From Firmicutes bacterium UBA6806 (GTDB lineage Bacteria; Bacillota; Clostridia; Peptostreptococcales; Acidaminobacteraceae), in the NCBI GenBank assembly GCA_002452745.1, contig DKFC01000071.1:1-64000 (forward strand): a DNA stretch of 64,000 nucleotides, read 5' to 3'. Under the pieces are notes generated by a model. It made no database searches and was not told the origin of the DNA. It saw only the letters and a program-made list of their open reading frames with translations. Each line of letters opens with the position of its first letter. The stretch's first letter is position 1. Shown one piece after another: positions 45,432 through 55,323 of this stretch. A program made the position numbers and the translations under genes.

Positions 45432-46130
45432 TCATGCGTCCTTTCGCTTTAAATCTCTTTCAGCCTGTGATTTTCTCATATAATTTGCCTTCACATCAAG
45501 GTATCCTAAACGGGTACTTTCTGATTCTATCAAATAGCTGAATTGACTAGCTCTCGGTACATTTTGAACGCCCGATGCCAGTTTGAGGTTTGGAAATTTT
45601 ATAAAAGGCTCTATTGTCGATTCATACACTTCCAAGGCATCTCCCACAAGCACGATAGATTCCTCTGGATACGCCTTAGTCACTCGATCTAAAAGCAGTG
45701 ATATCTCCTCGACATCTTCTTCTAATTTCACCAGTTTATTGCCTTCCCACCGCATAACGCCATAGTAAACCTCGTTTCGCTTGGCATCCAGCATAGACAA
45801 AATGATGCCCTCAAAACGCGGGAAAGCGCCTGCCAGCAAACTGAGGCTAGTCTCTGTCACCACTGGGATTCCAAATGGCTGTGCAAAGGCCTTTACTGTG
45901 CTAAGTCCTATCCTCACACCTGTAAAAGAACCCGGGCCTTCACAGGCAATCATCAAGTCAAAATCCCTTACTTTAAGGTCAAGCATCCCCAATAGGGATT
46001 CCACCATGGGCATCAACTTTTGAGAATGTGTCAGCGGGGTATTTAAAACAAATTCACCTAAGAGCATCTTGTCCTCAAATACTGCGACACTTGCCGTCTT
46101 TGTTGATGTATCTATTATCAGTGTTTTCAT
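45432..46130 (-). CDS. tsaB: tRNA threonylcarbamoyladenosine biosynthesis protein TsaB
   Basis: 232 residues, a catalytically inactive ASKHA paralogue that scaffolds TsaD and TsaE. The N-terminal LIIDTSTKTASVAV and CEGPGSFTGVRIGLSTVKAF are diagnostic. It starts 5 bp after the tsaE stop, with AAGGAG spanning the junction. Confidence 0.95.
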   Translation of the reverse strand: MKTLIIDTSTKTASVAVFEDKMLLGEFVLNTPLTHSQKLMPMVESLLGMLDLKVRDFDLMIACEGPGSFTGVRIGLSTVKAFAQPFGIPVVTETSLSLLAGAFPRFEGIILSMLDAKRNEVYYGVMRWEGNKLVKLEEDVEEISLLLDRVTKAYPEESIVLVGDALEVYESTIEPFIKFPNLKLASGVQNVPRASQFSYLIESESTRLGYLDVKANYMRKSQAERDLKRKDA

Positions 46131-46135
46131 TCTCC

Positions 46136-46627
46136 TTACACAATCCTTTCCAAATCCAATTGCTTTTCAAGTGCCTCAACAGCACTTTTCTCACCACTTA
46201 TTTCAACCACCCTCAAGTTCTCTTCTGTTAGACGAATTGTCATCCAGAAACTATTCGGTGGTATTAAATCTTCAATTAAATTTGCCCATTCTATGATGCA
46301 TATACCTCCGCCATATAGATAATCATCAAACCCAATTTCATACATCTCATCTGGATCGGATATTCTATACACATCAAAATGATGTACTGGAAGGATTCCT
46401 TCATACGAGTTGACGATGTTAAACGTTGGACTGGTTACATAATCATCTACCCCGAGTTCCCTACACAGAAATTGTGTAAAAGTGGTTTTCCCAGCGCCCA
46501 AGTCACCTTGCAGACACAATATACCGCTTGTTTTCAAAGTTGTTGAAAAAGCCCTTGCGAGCATCTGCGTCTCTTCTATTTTATTTATTTTAAGGTTCAG
46601 TTTCCTTTGTTTTTCGTCACCAGACAT
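46136..46627 (-). CDS. tsaE: tRNA threonylcarbamoyladenosine biosynthesis ATPase TsaE
   Basis: About 163 residues from the ATG at 46627, which follows AAGGAGGG; an ATG eight codons earlier has no such site. P-loop GDLGAGKTTFTQ, then SPTFNIVNSYEG and HFDVYRI, are family marks. It is the first gene of the t6A operon, with a candidate promoter directly upstream. Confidence 0.95.
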   Translation of the reverse strand: MSGDEKQRKLNLKINKIEETQMLARAFSTTLKTSGILCLQGDLGAGKTTFTQFLCRELGVDDYVTSPTFNIVNSYEGILPVHHFDVYRISDPDEMYEIGFDDYLYGGGICIIEWANLIEDLIPPNSFWMTIRLTEENLRVVEISGEKSAVEALEKQLDLERIV

Positions 46628-46653
46628 GAATATCGGCCCTCCTTGCTTCATCT

Positions 46654-46682
46654 ATTTTATACCAATCCAAACGCTTTGACAA
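46654..46682 (-). promoter_or_regulatory. promoter of the tsaE-tsaB-rimI-tsaD operon
   Basis: On the minus strand TTGTCA (46677-46682), 17 bp, TAAAAT (46654-46659). The short leader then carries AAGGAGGG before the tsaE ATG. Confidence 0.62.
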
Positions 46683-46834
46683 GAATCCCCTCTAAGTGGT
46701 TTTTACTTGTTGTAATCATAGGGTTTCCCGTTTTATGATTGAGAACCAATGCCTTTTGTTCCACCATTAAGACTCCATAGAAGATTAGAACATCGTGTTC
46801 TCCTGTTCACTGGGTTGCATTCCCTAATGACATT

Positions 46835-46868
46835 AAAAAAGAAAGAGCACACTATGGCACTCCTTCTC
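46835..46868 (-). terminator. terminator of the amidohydrolase gene
   Basis: On the minus strand AGAAGGAGTGC pairs with GTGCTCTTTCT (three G-T wobbles) around CATAGT, followed by five T. Confidence 0.68.
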
Positions 46869-46923
46869 TCAAATTTTATTTCTCTAAATCTATTTGTACA
46901 GCTGGTATCAGCCACGTTCTCAT

Positions 46924-48081
46924 CTATTTTTTATAGACGACTTCACCGTTGACAATTGTGTATTCCACATGTGCTTGAAGATCAAATGGATGTCTATCCC
47001 AAATGACGATATCAGCATCTTTTCCGACTTCCAAGCTGCCCACTCGATTTTGAACGCCCAATATTTCTGCTGGATTAATGGTGATGCACTTTAGTGCTTC
47101 CATTTCATCGAGTCCGGATTTATGAGCAAGTGCCGCACACATTGGCAAGTACTCTAAGGGAATTACAGGACTATCTGTCATAATCGCTATTTTACAGCCT
47201 GCTTCAACCATGGCCTTCGGCGTGTCAAAAGTTTTATTGTTGAGCTCAAATTTGGACTTGTTTCCAAAAGATGGGCCGATAATAGCTGGATACCCTTCTT
47301 TGGCAAGATGTCCAGAAATCAGATGCCCCTCTGTACAGTGCTCCAGTGTCAACTTGACGCCGAATTCCTTGGCAATTCTAATAGAGGTAAAAATGTCATC
47401 AGCTCTATGCGCATGCGCTTTTAAAGGGATTTCGCCTTTCACAACCGGCAGCATCGCCTCCAGTTTCATGTCATAGGCAGGCATTTTACTCATGTCGTCG
47501 CCAGCCGCTTCAATTTTATCTTTGTACTCATTTGCTTTGGCCAGTGTTTCTCTGAGTTTTGCCGCCGTTCCCATCCGAGTAGTCGGCATGAGTTTCTTTT
47601 CAGCATAAACGCGCTTAGGATTCTCGCCAAACGCACATTTCATCGCAACAGCAGGGTCTATGACCATATCGTCTATTCGATCACCATAGAGTTTTACAAC
47701 CGCAAACGTCCCACCGATGACATTGGCACTTCCCGGGCCTGTTGCCGCAGTGGTAACGCCACCTTTAATGGCATTTTCAAACGCTTCATCCCTTGGATTC
47801 AACGCGTCTATCGCCCTTAAATGAGGTGTCACAGGATCTGTCATCTCATTGCCGTCTGCTCCTTCAAATCCAATTCCCTCTTCCCACATGCCGATGTGGC
47901 AATGTGCATCAATAAATCCTGGAAAGACTTTTTTGCCAGTGGCATCAAGCGTAACCGCATCAAGTGGCGCAACTAGATCCGTTCCAATTTCCTTTATTTT
48001 CCCGTCTTCAACCAAGAGACACCCATTTTGAATGATTTCTCCAGCCATTGTGTAAATTTCAGCATTTTTAATGAACAACAT
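46924..48081 (-). CDS. metal-dependent amidohydrolase
   Basis: 385 residues of the amidohydrolase superfamily (imidazolonepropionase/dihydroorotase-like). An N-terminal beta-sandwich (about 1-55) leads to the metal motif DAHCHIGMW, then LKAHAHRADD, LEHCTEGH and MTDSPV as further ligand strands, and a C-terminal VGSLEVGKDADIVIWD. The substrate is not determined by sequence. It is monocistronic with GGGGG ribosome-binding site. Imidazolone-type hydrolysis is one possibility, but nothing local links it to the lyase cluster. Confidence 0.87.
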   Translation of the reverse strand: MLFIKNAEIYTMAGEIIQNGCLLVEDGKIKEIGTDLVAPLDAVTLDATGKKVFPGFIDAHCHIGMWEEGIGFEGADGNEMTDPVTPHLRAIDALNPRDEAFENAIKGGVTTAATGPGSANVIGGTFAVVKLYGDRIDDMVIDPAVAMKCAFGENPKRVYAEKKLMPTTRMGTAAKLRETLAKANEYKDKIEAAGDDMSKMPAYDMKLEAMLPVVKGEIPLKAHAHRADDIFTSIRIAKEFGVKLTLEHCTEGHLISGHLAKEGYPAIIGPSFGNKSKFELNNKTFDTPKAMVEAGCKIAIMTDSPVIPLEYLPMCAALAHKSGLDEMEALKCITINPAEILGVQNRVGSLEVGKDADIVIWDRHPFDLQAHVEYTIVNGEVVYKK

Positions 48082-48251
48082 TTGATTACCCCCTTAATAA
48101 AGATAATTATTTCGCTTTTCTAAATAATTATACCATTTTTTAGTGAGCTGCAATGCTATTTTTTAAAGATATACAAATTTATTTTTATGGAATGTCATTC
48201 TCACGACAATCTCCTTAAACGCTGATCTGTCAATCTATTCTAAACGCTTTC

Positions 48252-50540
48252 TTAAATCTCTTTGACATTCTTCATAGTCAACGATATCTTGCCCCTGTTG
48301 TAGTCCACTGTGAGAATCTGCACTTTAACGGTGTCGCCAACGGACAGAACTTGCATTGGATGTTTGATAAACCGATCGCAGATTTCTGATATGTGAACCA
48401 ATCCATCCTGCTTTACACCGATGTCCACAAAAGCGCCAAAGTCCACTACATTTCTAACAGTTCCCGTCAGCACCATCCCAGGTTTGAGGTCTTCCATTTT
48501 GAGAACATCACTTCTAAAGAGCGGTTTTGGCATATCTTCACGAGGGTCTCTTCCCGGCTTTTTAAGCTCTGACACAATATCTCTAAGGGTCATCTCACCT
48601 ATGCCCAATTTATTCGACAGTTTTTTTAGACCGTCACTGAGTCTTTGCATTCTCTCTTTTTGAGGGTCAACTTTTGGTTGCTTGAAGGCTTTGAGTGCTT
48701 CAAATCCAGAACCTCTTGTCTGCGGTTTCCCTGCTGGTTTTTGCTTGACTTCCCCAAGCGACACTATGGCGTCTTCAATTTGAGACATATTGCCCGTTCT
48801 CAAATCTTCTAAGCTGAGTCCCAATTCATCAAGCAGTTTAAGGGTAACTTCATAACTCTCCGGATGCACTGCCGTATTATCCAAAGGATTGCCGCCTTTT
48901 GGGATTCTCAGAAAGCCCGCGCACTGTTCAAAGACTTTATCGCCAAGTCGTTTGACTTTTAAAAGTTGGCTTCTCTCACTGAACTTGCCGTTTTCGTCTC
49001 TATAGGCAACGATGTTTTTTGCAAGCGTCCCACTGATGCCTGATACATAGTTTAATAGCGAAGGCGTTGCGGTGTTTAAATCCACACCCACGCTGTTGAC
49101 GCAGTCCTCCACGACGTTTTTAAGCTGTTCTTCAAGTCTTTTTTGGTTGACATCATGTTGATATTGACCAACGCCGATGCTCTTAGGATCAATTTTTACA
49201 AGCTCAGCAAGCGGATCTTGGAGCCGTCTCCCGATGGAAATCGCTCCTCTGATGGAAACATCTATGTCTGGATATTCCTCCGTTGCCAGTTTTGAAGCTG
49301 AATACACAGAAGCACCCGCTTCACTGACAATTGTGTAATATACGGTTTCGTCCATTTCGTTAATCATATCGGCAACGACTTTTTCAGTTTCCCGTGACGC
49401 CGTTCCATTTCCAATCGGAATGATGTTCAAGTCGTATTTTCGAATGAGTTGCTCCATTTTCTTTTGAGCTTCTTCAACTTTGTTCACAGGTTCATTTGGG
49501 TACACAGTTGCATAATCAAGCAGTTTACCTGTTTCGTCTAATACAGCCAACTTACAACCCGTTCTATAACTTGGATCCACTGCAAGAATCCTCATGTCTT
49601 TTACAGGTGGTACTAAGAGCAAGGACTTTGTATTTTTCCCAAATACCTTTATGGCTTCCTCTTCTGCCCGCTCGGTCAAAATACTTCGAATCTCTCTCTC
49701 AATAGAGGGTGAAATCAACCTCTTATAACTGTCTTCAATGGTTTGAATCAAGTACTCAGTTGCCTCTTTTGACCCACCGGTGATGGTCTCCTTTTTAAGG
49801 TACTCCAGAATTTGTTCGTCAGGGCTTTGTACCTTGACTTTTAATACTTTTTCCTTCTCCCCTCTGTTGATGGCCAAAATCCTATGGTTTGCAATTTTGG
49901 AAACCCCTTCTGAAAATTCATAGTACATTTCATAGACTGATTCTTCACCAGGTGTTTGTGCCGTAGAAGTCACCAACCCATGTTCTAGAATCGTCGCTCT
50001 GATAAATTCTCTATGTGCTGCGTTATCAGAGATTCTCTCCGCAATGATATCCATTGCGCCTTGTAGTGCTTCCTGAGCTGTTTTGACTTCCTTATCCGGG
50101 TTTACATACCCTTCTGCCAGTTCAATAATAGGCTGACTTAATGTCTCTTGAGCCAATAGGATATCTGCCAACGGTTCAAGTCCTCGCTCAATCGCCTTGG
50201 ACGCACGAGTGCTCTTTTTCTGTTTATAAGGTCTATAGAGATCTTCTACCTTTTGCAAAACAGTTGCCGCAAGAATTTCTGACTTCAATTCCTCTGTGAG
50301 TTTCCCCTGTTCTTCTATGATGCCCATAACCTCTTGCTTTCTGCTCTCGAGGTTTCTGAGGTATTTTAATCGGTCGTCAAAATCCCTTAGAATTTCATCG
50401 CTGATACCGCCTGTTGCCTCTTTACGGTATCTTGCGATGAATGGAATCGTATTCCCTTCGTCTATTAGATTTATTGTAGCTTCAACTTGCTTTAAGGATA
50501 AATTTAGCTCAGATGACAGCTGTTTTATAATAAGTTCCAT
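48252..50540 (-). CDS. Tex-like RNA-binding transcription accessory protein
   Basis: 762 residues: N-terminal Tex HTH region, YqgF/RNase H-like domain (MRILAVDPSYRTGCKLAVLD, around 320), helix-hairpin-helix segment (VGVDLNTATPSLLNYVSGISG), and a C-terminal S1 RNA-binding domain (about 690-758: GTVRNVVDFGAFVDIGVKQDG). The length is standard for Tex. Proteins of this family affect transcription and RNA turnover. GGGGG ribosome-binding site. Confidence 0.94.
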   Translation of the reverse strand: MELIIKQLSSELNLSLKQVEATINLIDEGNTIPFIARYRKEATGGISDEILRDFDDRLKYLRNLESRKQEVMGIIEEQGKLTEELKSEILAATVLQKVEDLYRPYKQKKSTRASKAIERGLEPLADILLAQETLSQPIIELAEGYVNPDKEVKTAQEALQGAMDIIAERISDNAAHREFIRATILEHGLVTSTAQTPGEESVYEMYYEFSEGVSKIANHRILAINRGEKEKVLKVKVQSPDEQILEYLKKETITGGSKEATEYLIQTIEDSYKRLISPSIEREIRSILTERAEEEAIKVFGKNTKSLLLVPPVKDMRILAVDPSYRTGCKLAVLDETGKLLDYATVYPNEPVNKVEEAQKKMEQLIRKYDLNIIPIGNGTASRETEKVVADMINEMDETVYYTIVSEAGASVYSASKLATEEYPDIDVSIRGAISIGRRLQDPLAELVKIDPKSIGVGQYQHDVNQKRLEEQLKNVVEDCVNSVGVDLNTATPSLLNYVSGISGTLAKNIVAYRDENGKFSERSQLLKVKRLGDKVFEQCAGFLRIPKGGNPLDNTAVHPESYEVTLKLLDELGLSLEDLRTGNMSQIEDAIVSLGEVKQKPAGKPQTRGSGFEALKAFKQPKVDPQKERMQRLSDGLKKLSNKLGIGEMTLRDIVSELKKPGRDPREDMPKPLFRSDVLKMEDLKPGMVLTGTVRNVVDFGAFVDIGVKQDGLVHISEICDRFIKHPMQVLSVGDTVKVQILTVDYNRGKISLTMKNVKEI

Positions 50541-50579
50541 ATGTTCCCCCTTAATTTTAGAATATGCTTGCTTTATCGT

Positions 50580-51705
50580 CTAAAGGTCTTCTGCACCCTC
50601 TTCAGCACGGTTGCCTCTCAGGTAGCTGTCTATGAAAATATCCAAGTCTCCATCCATAACCGCCTGTATATTGCCCACTTCAGCACCTGTTCTATGGTCC
50701 TTGACCAGATTATATGGATGAAACACATACGAGCGAATTTGACTGCCCCATGTGATCTGAGAGTAATCTCCTGCTAGGTCCTCAATTCGCTCCTTGTTTT
50801 CCCGCTCTTTGAGTTCGACCAGTTTGGCAGTGAGCATTTTCATAGCGGTTGCACGGTTAGCTGTCTGCGATCTCTCATTTTGACACTGAACCACGATTCC
50901 AGTTGGCATATGCGTGATTCTAACTGCGGAGTCCGTGGTGTTGACATGCTGTCCACCTGCTCCAGACGCTCTATAGGTGTCCACTTTCAGGTCAACGGGG
51001 TTGATGTCTATTTCATAGGACTCGTCTATTTCCGGCATTACGTCCACCGATGTGAACGAGGTATGGCGTTTCCCCGACGAGTCAAAAGGTGAGATTCTGA
51101 CAATCCGATGAACGCCTTTTTCCGACTTTAAAAATCCATAGGCATTCAGCCCTTCTATCATCATAGCGACACTCTTAATCCCCGCCACTGTATCGTTTTG
51201 AAGGTCGAGCACCTTGACGGTATAACCCTTTTTATCCGCATATCGCTTATACATTCTCAGAAGCATCTCAGCCCAGTCCATAGCATCGGTTCCACCAGAA
51301 CCTGCATGGATGGACAAAATGGCGTTGTTGCTGTCAAATTCCCCAGTTAAAAGCGTTTCCAAAGTCATGCTTTCGCATATTTCAGCAAGTTGCTTGAACG
51401 TTTCCTCCACTTCGCCTTCCAAACTGTCATCCTTTTCTGAAATGGCCATTTCACACAAAAGTTCAAGCTCATCAATCTGATTGCTAAGCGCCTCAAATCG
51501 TTCCACTTTTGTTTTAAGTGCCTTTTGCAGTTTTAGTTTGCCTTGAGCTTTCTCCGTGTCGTTCCAAAATTCTGGCTCTGCCATTTCGTACTCCAAATCC
51601 TCAATCCGCTGTCTCACTCTGACTAAGTCAAAGTGACACCTCGAGCTCGGCGGCGTCCGCCTTTAGTGTGCGTATCTCACGCTGGTATTTCTCTAGTAAT
51701 ATCAT
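50580..51705 (-). CDS. prfB: peptide chain release factor 2, with programmed +1 frameshift
   Basis: The ATG at 51705 (after GGAGG) opens 25 codons ending in CTT, then in-frame TGA at 51628-51630. Shifting +1 continues as Asp-Leu-Val-Arg into the long frame ending at 50580, for a total of about 371 residues. The long frame has the SPFDSSGKRH stop-recognition motif and the catalytic GGQ in ASGAGGQHVN. RF2 recognises UGA and UAA, so it limits its own synthesis through this site. A single-frame reading would wrongly start at the GTG at 51617. Confidence 0.95.
51627..51642 (-). promoter_or_regulatory. prfB recoding site
   Basis: On the minus strand GAGGTG-TCA-CTT-TGA-C. The Shine-Dalgarno-like GAGGTG lies three bases before the CTT slip codon, and the TGA is followed by C, as in the canonical bacterial prfB frameshift signal. 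Confidence 0.93.
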
Positions 51706-51707
51706 TG

Positions 51708-51827
51708 TTACCTCCATCTTGTTTTGAATTTCACGCCTTTACGGCACAAGCATAAAGAGGTGCATCCGCATCCACAGGTTTTCTCAGCAAAGAAGTGAGA
51801 TTTCAAACCAGAGATTGCGACATACAC
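51708..51827 (-). CDS. possible 39-residue cysteine-rich peptide upstream of prfB
   Basis: From a GTG at 51827 a 39-codon frame reads to a TAA that lies 2 bp before the prfB ATG. It contains KTCGCGCTSLCLCRKGVKF, a CxCxCxxxCxC array that could bind metal. An AAAAGGGG sequence is present but touches the start, so initiation is doubtful. The frame continues upstream to the secA end without a better start. I do not recognise a family. It may be a chance frame. Confidence 0.3.
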   Translation of the reverse strand: MYVAISGLKSHFFAEKTCGCGCTSLCLCRKGVKFKTRWR

Positions 51828-51868
51828 CCCTTTTAAAACGATTTCATCATTCTTTAAAAATAGGTTGG

Positions 51869-54598
51869 CTATTCGTTAAGCCCACAGCATTTTTTGTATT
51901 TCTTCCCACTTCCGCATGGACATGGATCATTTCTGCCTGGCTTTTTATCCGATTTATACGGCTTGGCAGCATTTGTCTCAGATCCACCTGACGTTCCTGT
52001 GACAACTGCCACTTGACGTCTTTCAGTGTTGGTCTCTATGGTCACGTGGAAGAGCGTTTTGATTGTCTCTTGCTGAATGCTTGCAATCATCTCTTCAAAC
52101 ATATCAAAGCCTTCCATTTTATATGCGATAACAGGGTCTTGCTGACCAAATGCACGGAGGCTGATTCCCTGTTTGAGCTGATCCATTGCGTCTATGTGAT
52201 CGATCCAGTGCATGTCAACTACTCTAAGCAGAATCGCCCTTTCCACTTCACGCATTCTATCAGGGTCAATTTCCTGTTCTTTTGCTTCGTACAGCTCCTT
52301 TGCCTTTTCAAATAGAACGTCTTTAAGCGTCTCCACAGTTAAGTCTTCAACGTTTTGGAATTCAACCGATCCCTGTGGTAGGAAGATTGCATGAAGGTTG
52401 TTGAGCAAACCGTCTAAATCCCATTCTTCAGGGTATTTATAGCCCTCAGTATACATAGGGATGGTTCGATCCAAAATCCTCTCCATCATGGAGAAGATGT
52501 TGTCTCTAATATTCTCGCCGTGAAGGACTTTGTTACGCTCACCATATATGATTTCCCTCTGTCTGTTCATGACATCGTCATATTGGAGAACGTGCTTACG
52601 AATGCCAAAGTTTCTGCCCTCTACTTTTTTCTGAGCATTTTCAATGGATTTTGTCAGCATTTTATTTTCAAGCTGCATGTCCTCTTCAAATCCAAGCGAT
52701 TCAACAATTTGTTTTGCCCTGTCGCTGACGAAGAGTCTCATGAGGTCATCTTCAAATGAAATATAAAATTGTGACGATCCCGGGTCTCCTTGACGACCAG
52801 AACGTCCTCTGAGCTGGTTGTCAATACGTCTGGACTCGTGTCTCTCTGTCCCGATGATGTGAAGACCGCCTGCTTCTCTGACTTTTTCAGCTTCTTCATC
52901 AGTGGTCTTCTTGAGCCCTTTGTAGAGTTCGTCGTATACAGCTTTCGCCTCGATGATTTCTGGATCATCTTTGACAATTGGACTTGCAGCAAGGTTGATT
53001 ACATGATCCGAATATCCTTTTCGAAGCATTTCTCTCTTTGCCATGAACTCAGGATTTCCGCCGAGCATGATATCTGTTCCACGGCCTGCCATATTGGTTG
53101 CAATGGTCACTGAACCAAATCGGCCTGCCTGTGCGACAATTTCCGCCTCTCTATCATGTTGTTTTGCATTGAGGACTTCGTGCTTGATGCCCTTTTTCTT
53201 GAGCATGGCACTTATGAACTCAGATGTCTCAATGCTGATGGTTCCCACAAGTACCGGCTGTCCCTTGGCGTGTTTCTCTTCTATATCGTCAAGCACTGCT
53301 TGAAACTTGCCACTGTGATTTTTATAGATGGCATCTTCAAGGTCTTGTCTTGCAATCGGTCTATTAGTTGGAATTACAACGACATCCATATTGTAGATGT
53401 GTCTGAACTCGTCTTCTTCCGTTTTGGCAGTACCAGTCATCCCAGCCAATTTTTTGTACATTCTAAAATAATTTTGAAGGGTGATGGTCGCAAGGGTTTG
53501 TGATTCTTTTCGAACTTCAATTCCCTCTTTTGCCTCTATCGCTTGATGCAGTCCATTCGAGTACCTTCTACCATACATGAGACGTCCTGTAAATTCGTCT
53601 ACAATGATGACTTCATCATCTTTTACAATGTAATCGACATCACGTTTCATGAGGAATCTAGCTCGAATTGCCTGATTGATATGATGCGATAATTCAAGGT
53701 TTTCAGGATCACTTAAGTTCTCCAGCTTGAAGTAGGTCTCAGCTTTTTTAACACCATTTCTGTTTTCACTGCCCTCTTCCCTCTCACCGTATTTATCAAC
53801 AACCAATCCGTCTGTCAACGCAATAGTCTTTGCCTTTTCGTCAATATTAACATCAGATTCTTTATCAAGTGTACCTGCAAACACGTTTGCAATCTGATAT
53901 AAATCAGTGGATTTTTCACTCTCTCCAGAAATGATAAGGGGTGTTCTCGCCTCGTCCACTAAGATACTGTCAACCTCATCCACAATACCAAAATTAAGCG
54001 GTCTTTGAACCAGACGTTCTTGTCTCATAACCATGTTGTCTCTTAAGTAGTCAAAGCCAAATTCATTATTTGTTCCATACGTAATATCTGCAAGGTAAGC
54101 GTTTTTACGGTCTTCACCTTCAACACCGTGTACGACGCAGCCGACACTGAGTCCAAGAAACTCGTATAGTCTGCCCATCCACTCCTTATCCCGATGAGCA
54201 AGGTAATCATTGACAGTGACAACATGAACACCTTTTCCTTCCAGTGCATTTAAATATACTGGAAGTGTTGCCACTAAAGTTTTCCCTTCCCCTGTCTTCA
54301 TCTCTGCAATTCTGCCTTGATGCAGTACGATGCCTCCGATGATCTGAGATCTAAAAGCACGTAATCCAAGCACCCTTTTGCCAGCTTCTCTAACCACTGC
54401 AAAAGCATCTGGCAACAGATCATCCAGCGTTTCACCGTTTTGAATTCTCTCTTTAAAAAGTTCAGTTTGATGTCTCAACGTCTCGTCGGACATTGCCTCA
54501 TATTTGCTTTCAAGGGACTCCACTGCGTCAACTGTCTTGTTGAGCTTTTTGACTTCCTTTTCGTTTAAATCACCAAATATCAACCTCATTATATTCAT
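51869..54598 (-). CDS. secA: preprotein translocase ATPase SecA
   Basis: About 909 residues. DEAD-type motor: Walker A MKTGEGKTLVATLP, DEVDSILVDEA, TNMAGRGTDIMLGG, RQGDPGSSQFYISFEDDLM. The C-terminal zinc-binding tail is GRNDPCPCGSGKKYKKCC. It drives Sec-dependent export. I prefer the ATG at 54598 because the one at 54610 abuts the AAAGG ribosome-binding site. It precedes prfB, a common bacterial neighbourhood. Confidence 0.97.
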   Translation of the reverse strand: MNIMRLIFGDLNEKEVKKLNKTVDAVESLESKYEAMSDETLRHQTELFKERIQNGETLDDLLPDAFAVVREAGKRVLGLRAFRSQIIGGIVLHQGRIAEMKTGEGKTLVATLPVYLNALEGKGVHVVTVNDYLAHRDKEWMGRLYEFLGLSVGCVVHGVEGEDRKNAYLADITYGTNNEFGFDYLRDNMVMRQERLVQRPLNFGIVDEVDSILVDEARTPLIISGESEKSTDLYQIANVFAGTLDKESDVNIDEKAKTIALTDGLVVDKYGEREEGSENRNGVKKAETYFKLENLSDPENLELSHHINQAIRARFLMKRDVDYIVKDDEVIIVDEFTGRLMYGRRYSNGLHQAIEAKEGIEVRKESQTLATITLQNYFRMYKKLAGMTGTAKTEEDEFRHIYNMDVVVIPTNRPIARQDLEDAIYKNHSGKFQAVLDDIEEKHAKGQPVLVGTISIETSEFISAMLKKKGIKHEVLNAKQHDREAEIVAQAGRFGSVTIATNMAGRGTDIMLGGNPEFMAKREMLRKGYSDHVINLAASPIVKDDPEIIEAKAVYDELYKGLKKTTDEEAEKVREAGGLHIIGTERHESRRIDNQLRGRSGRQGDPGSSQFYISFEDDLMRLFVSDRAKQIVESLGFEEDMQLENKMLTKSIENAQKKVEGRNFGIRKHVLQYDDVMNRQREIIYGERNKVLHGENIRDNIFSMMERILDRTIPMYTEGYKYPEEWDLDGLLNNLHAIFLPQGSVEFQNVEDLTVETLKDVLFEKAKELYEAKEQEIDPDRMREVERAILLRVVDMHWIDHIDAMDQLKQGISLRAFGQQDPVIAYKMEGFDMFEEMIASIQQETIKTLFHVTIETNTERRQVAVVTGTSGGSETNAAKPYKSDKKPGRNDPCPCGSGKKYKKCCGLNE

Positions 54599-54729
54599 TA
54601 ATCTATTCATCCTTTCGATACCTATCAGGAGTTTATTATATCACACTATTTATTGTGACAATTCAAACAATTTGTTAACGCTTTGTATCCAAGAATTCAA
54701 TTATTTTAAAAGCCTTGTAATTTCTAGTT

Positions 54730-55323
54730 TTAACCTCTATCTCTATATGAAAACCTCACCATTGTATTCTTTAGTTTTTTAACGTGAAATCTCATTTCCT
54801 CTTGAATTAATAGAACGATCCCTAAAGATATGATAATATCACCCACACTCAAAATTCGGTTTAAGGGATAGCCTTCGGGTAAAAAAATACTCTTTCCAAG
54901 CACTTTTGATATAAGATCACCAGACGGCATCACCGAATAGTTGATAATATCACCTTGACTGACGCTATTTGCAAACGGAAGAAGAGTTGTTGACAGAATG
55001 CTCTCAGTGGCAACCGGCATCTTAAACCCATTTAATCCCATAACAATAAGATTGAGAGCCGTTCCTATGAGAATCAACTTAACCCCACGCTTATCATGGT
55101 TCACAATTAAAATAAGAGCACAAACGACCATGCCAATAAATGGCAAGATACTCGGATTCGCTATTTCTATTCCAAGCAAAGCCATTATGTAAGGTGCTAA
55201 AAACACAATAAAGGCTATCGGCGCCATTATCCATCCTTTGAATTTTGCATTCATAAAGTTTTGGAAACTTCCATTACGTATAAATCCAATTATCAATCCC
55301 AGTAATATCGCCTCAAGATACAT
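54730..55323 (-). CDS. DUF5317 family membrane protein
   Basis: 197 residues with five or six hydrophobic segments (for example LEAILLGLIIGFIRNG at the N terminus and VGDIIISLGIVLLIQE near the C terminus). The conserved LNGFKMPVA and LPLGD-like region match DUF5317 proteins common in Firmicutes. Function unknown. It directly adjoins the acetyltransferase gene, whose end carries its AAGGAG ribosome-binding site. Confidence 0.75.
   Translation of the reverse strand: MYLEAILLGLIIGFIRNGSFQNFMNAKFKGWIMAPIAFIVFLAPYIMALLGIEIANPSILPFIGMVVCALILIVNHDKRGVKLILIGTALNLIVMGLNGFKMPVATESILSTTLLPFANSVSQGDIINYSVMPSGDLISKVLGKSIFLPEGYPLNRILSVGDIIISLGIVLLIQEEMRFHVKKLKNTMVRFSYRDRG

Noticed and set aside
46787..46801. 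AGAACATCGTGTTCT as a LexA (SOS) box
   Set aside because: It is a perfect 6-3-6 inverted repeat, but the Gram-positive LexA box needs four bases between GAAC and GTTC and here there are five. No SOS gene adjoins it.
50580..51617. N-terminally truncated prfB starting at GTG
   Set aside because: An upstream ATG with ribosome-binding site and a CTT-TGA-C recoding site restores the full-length protein.
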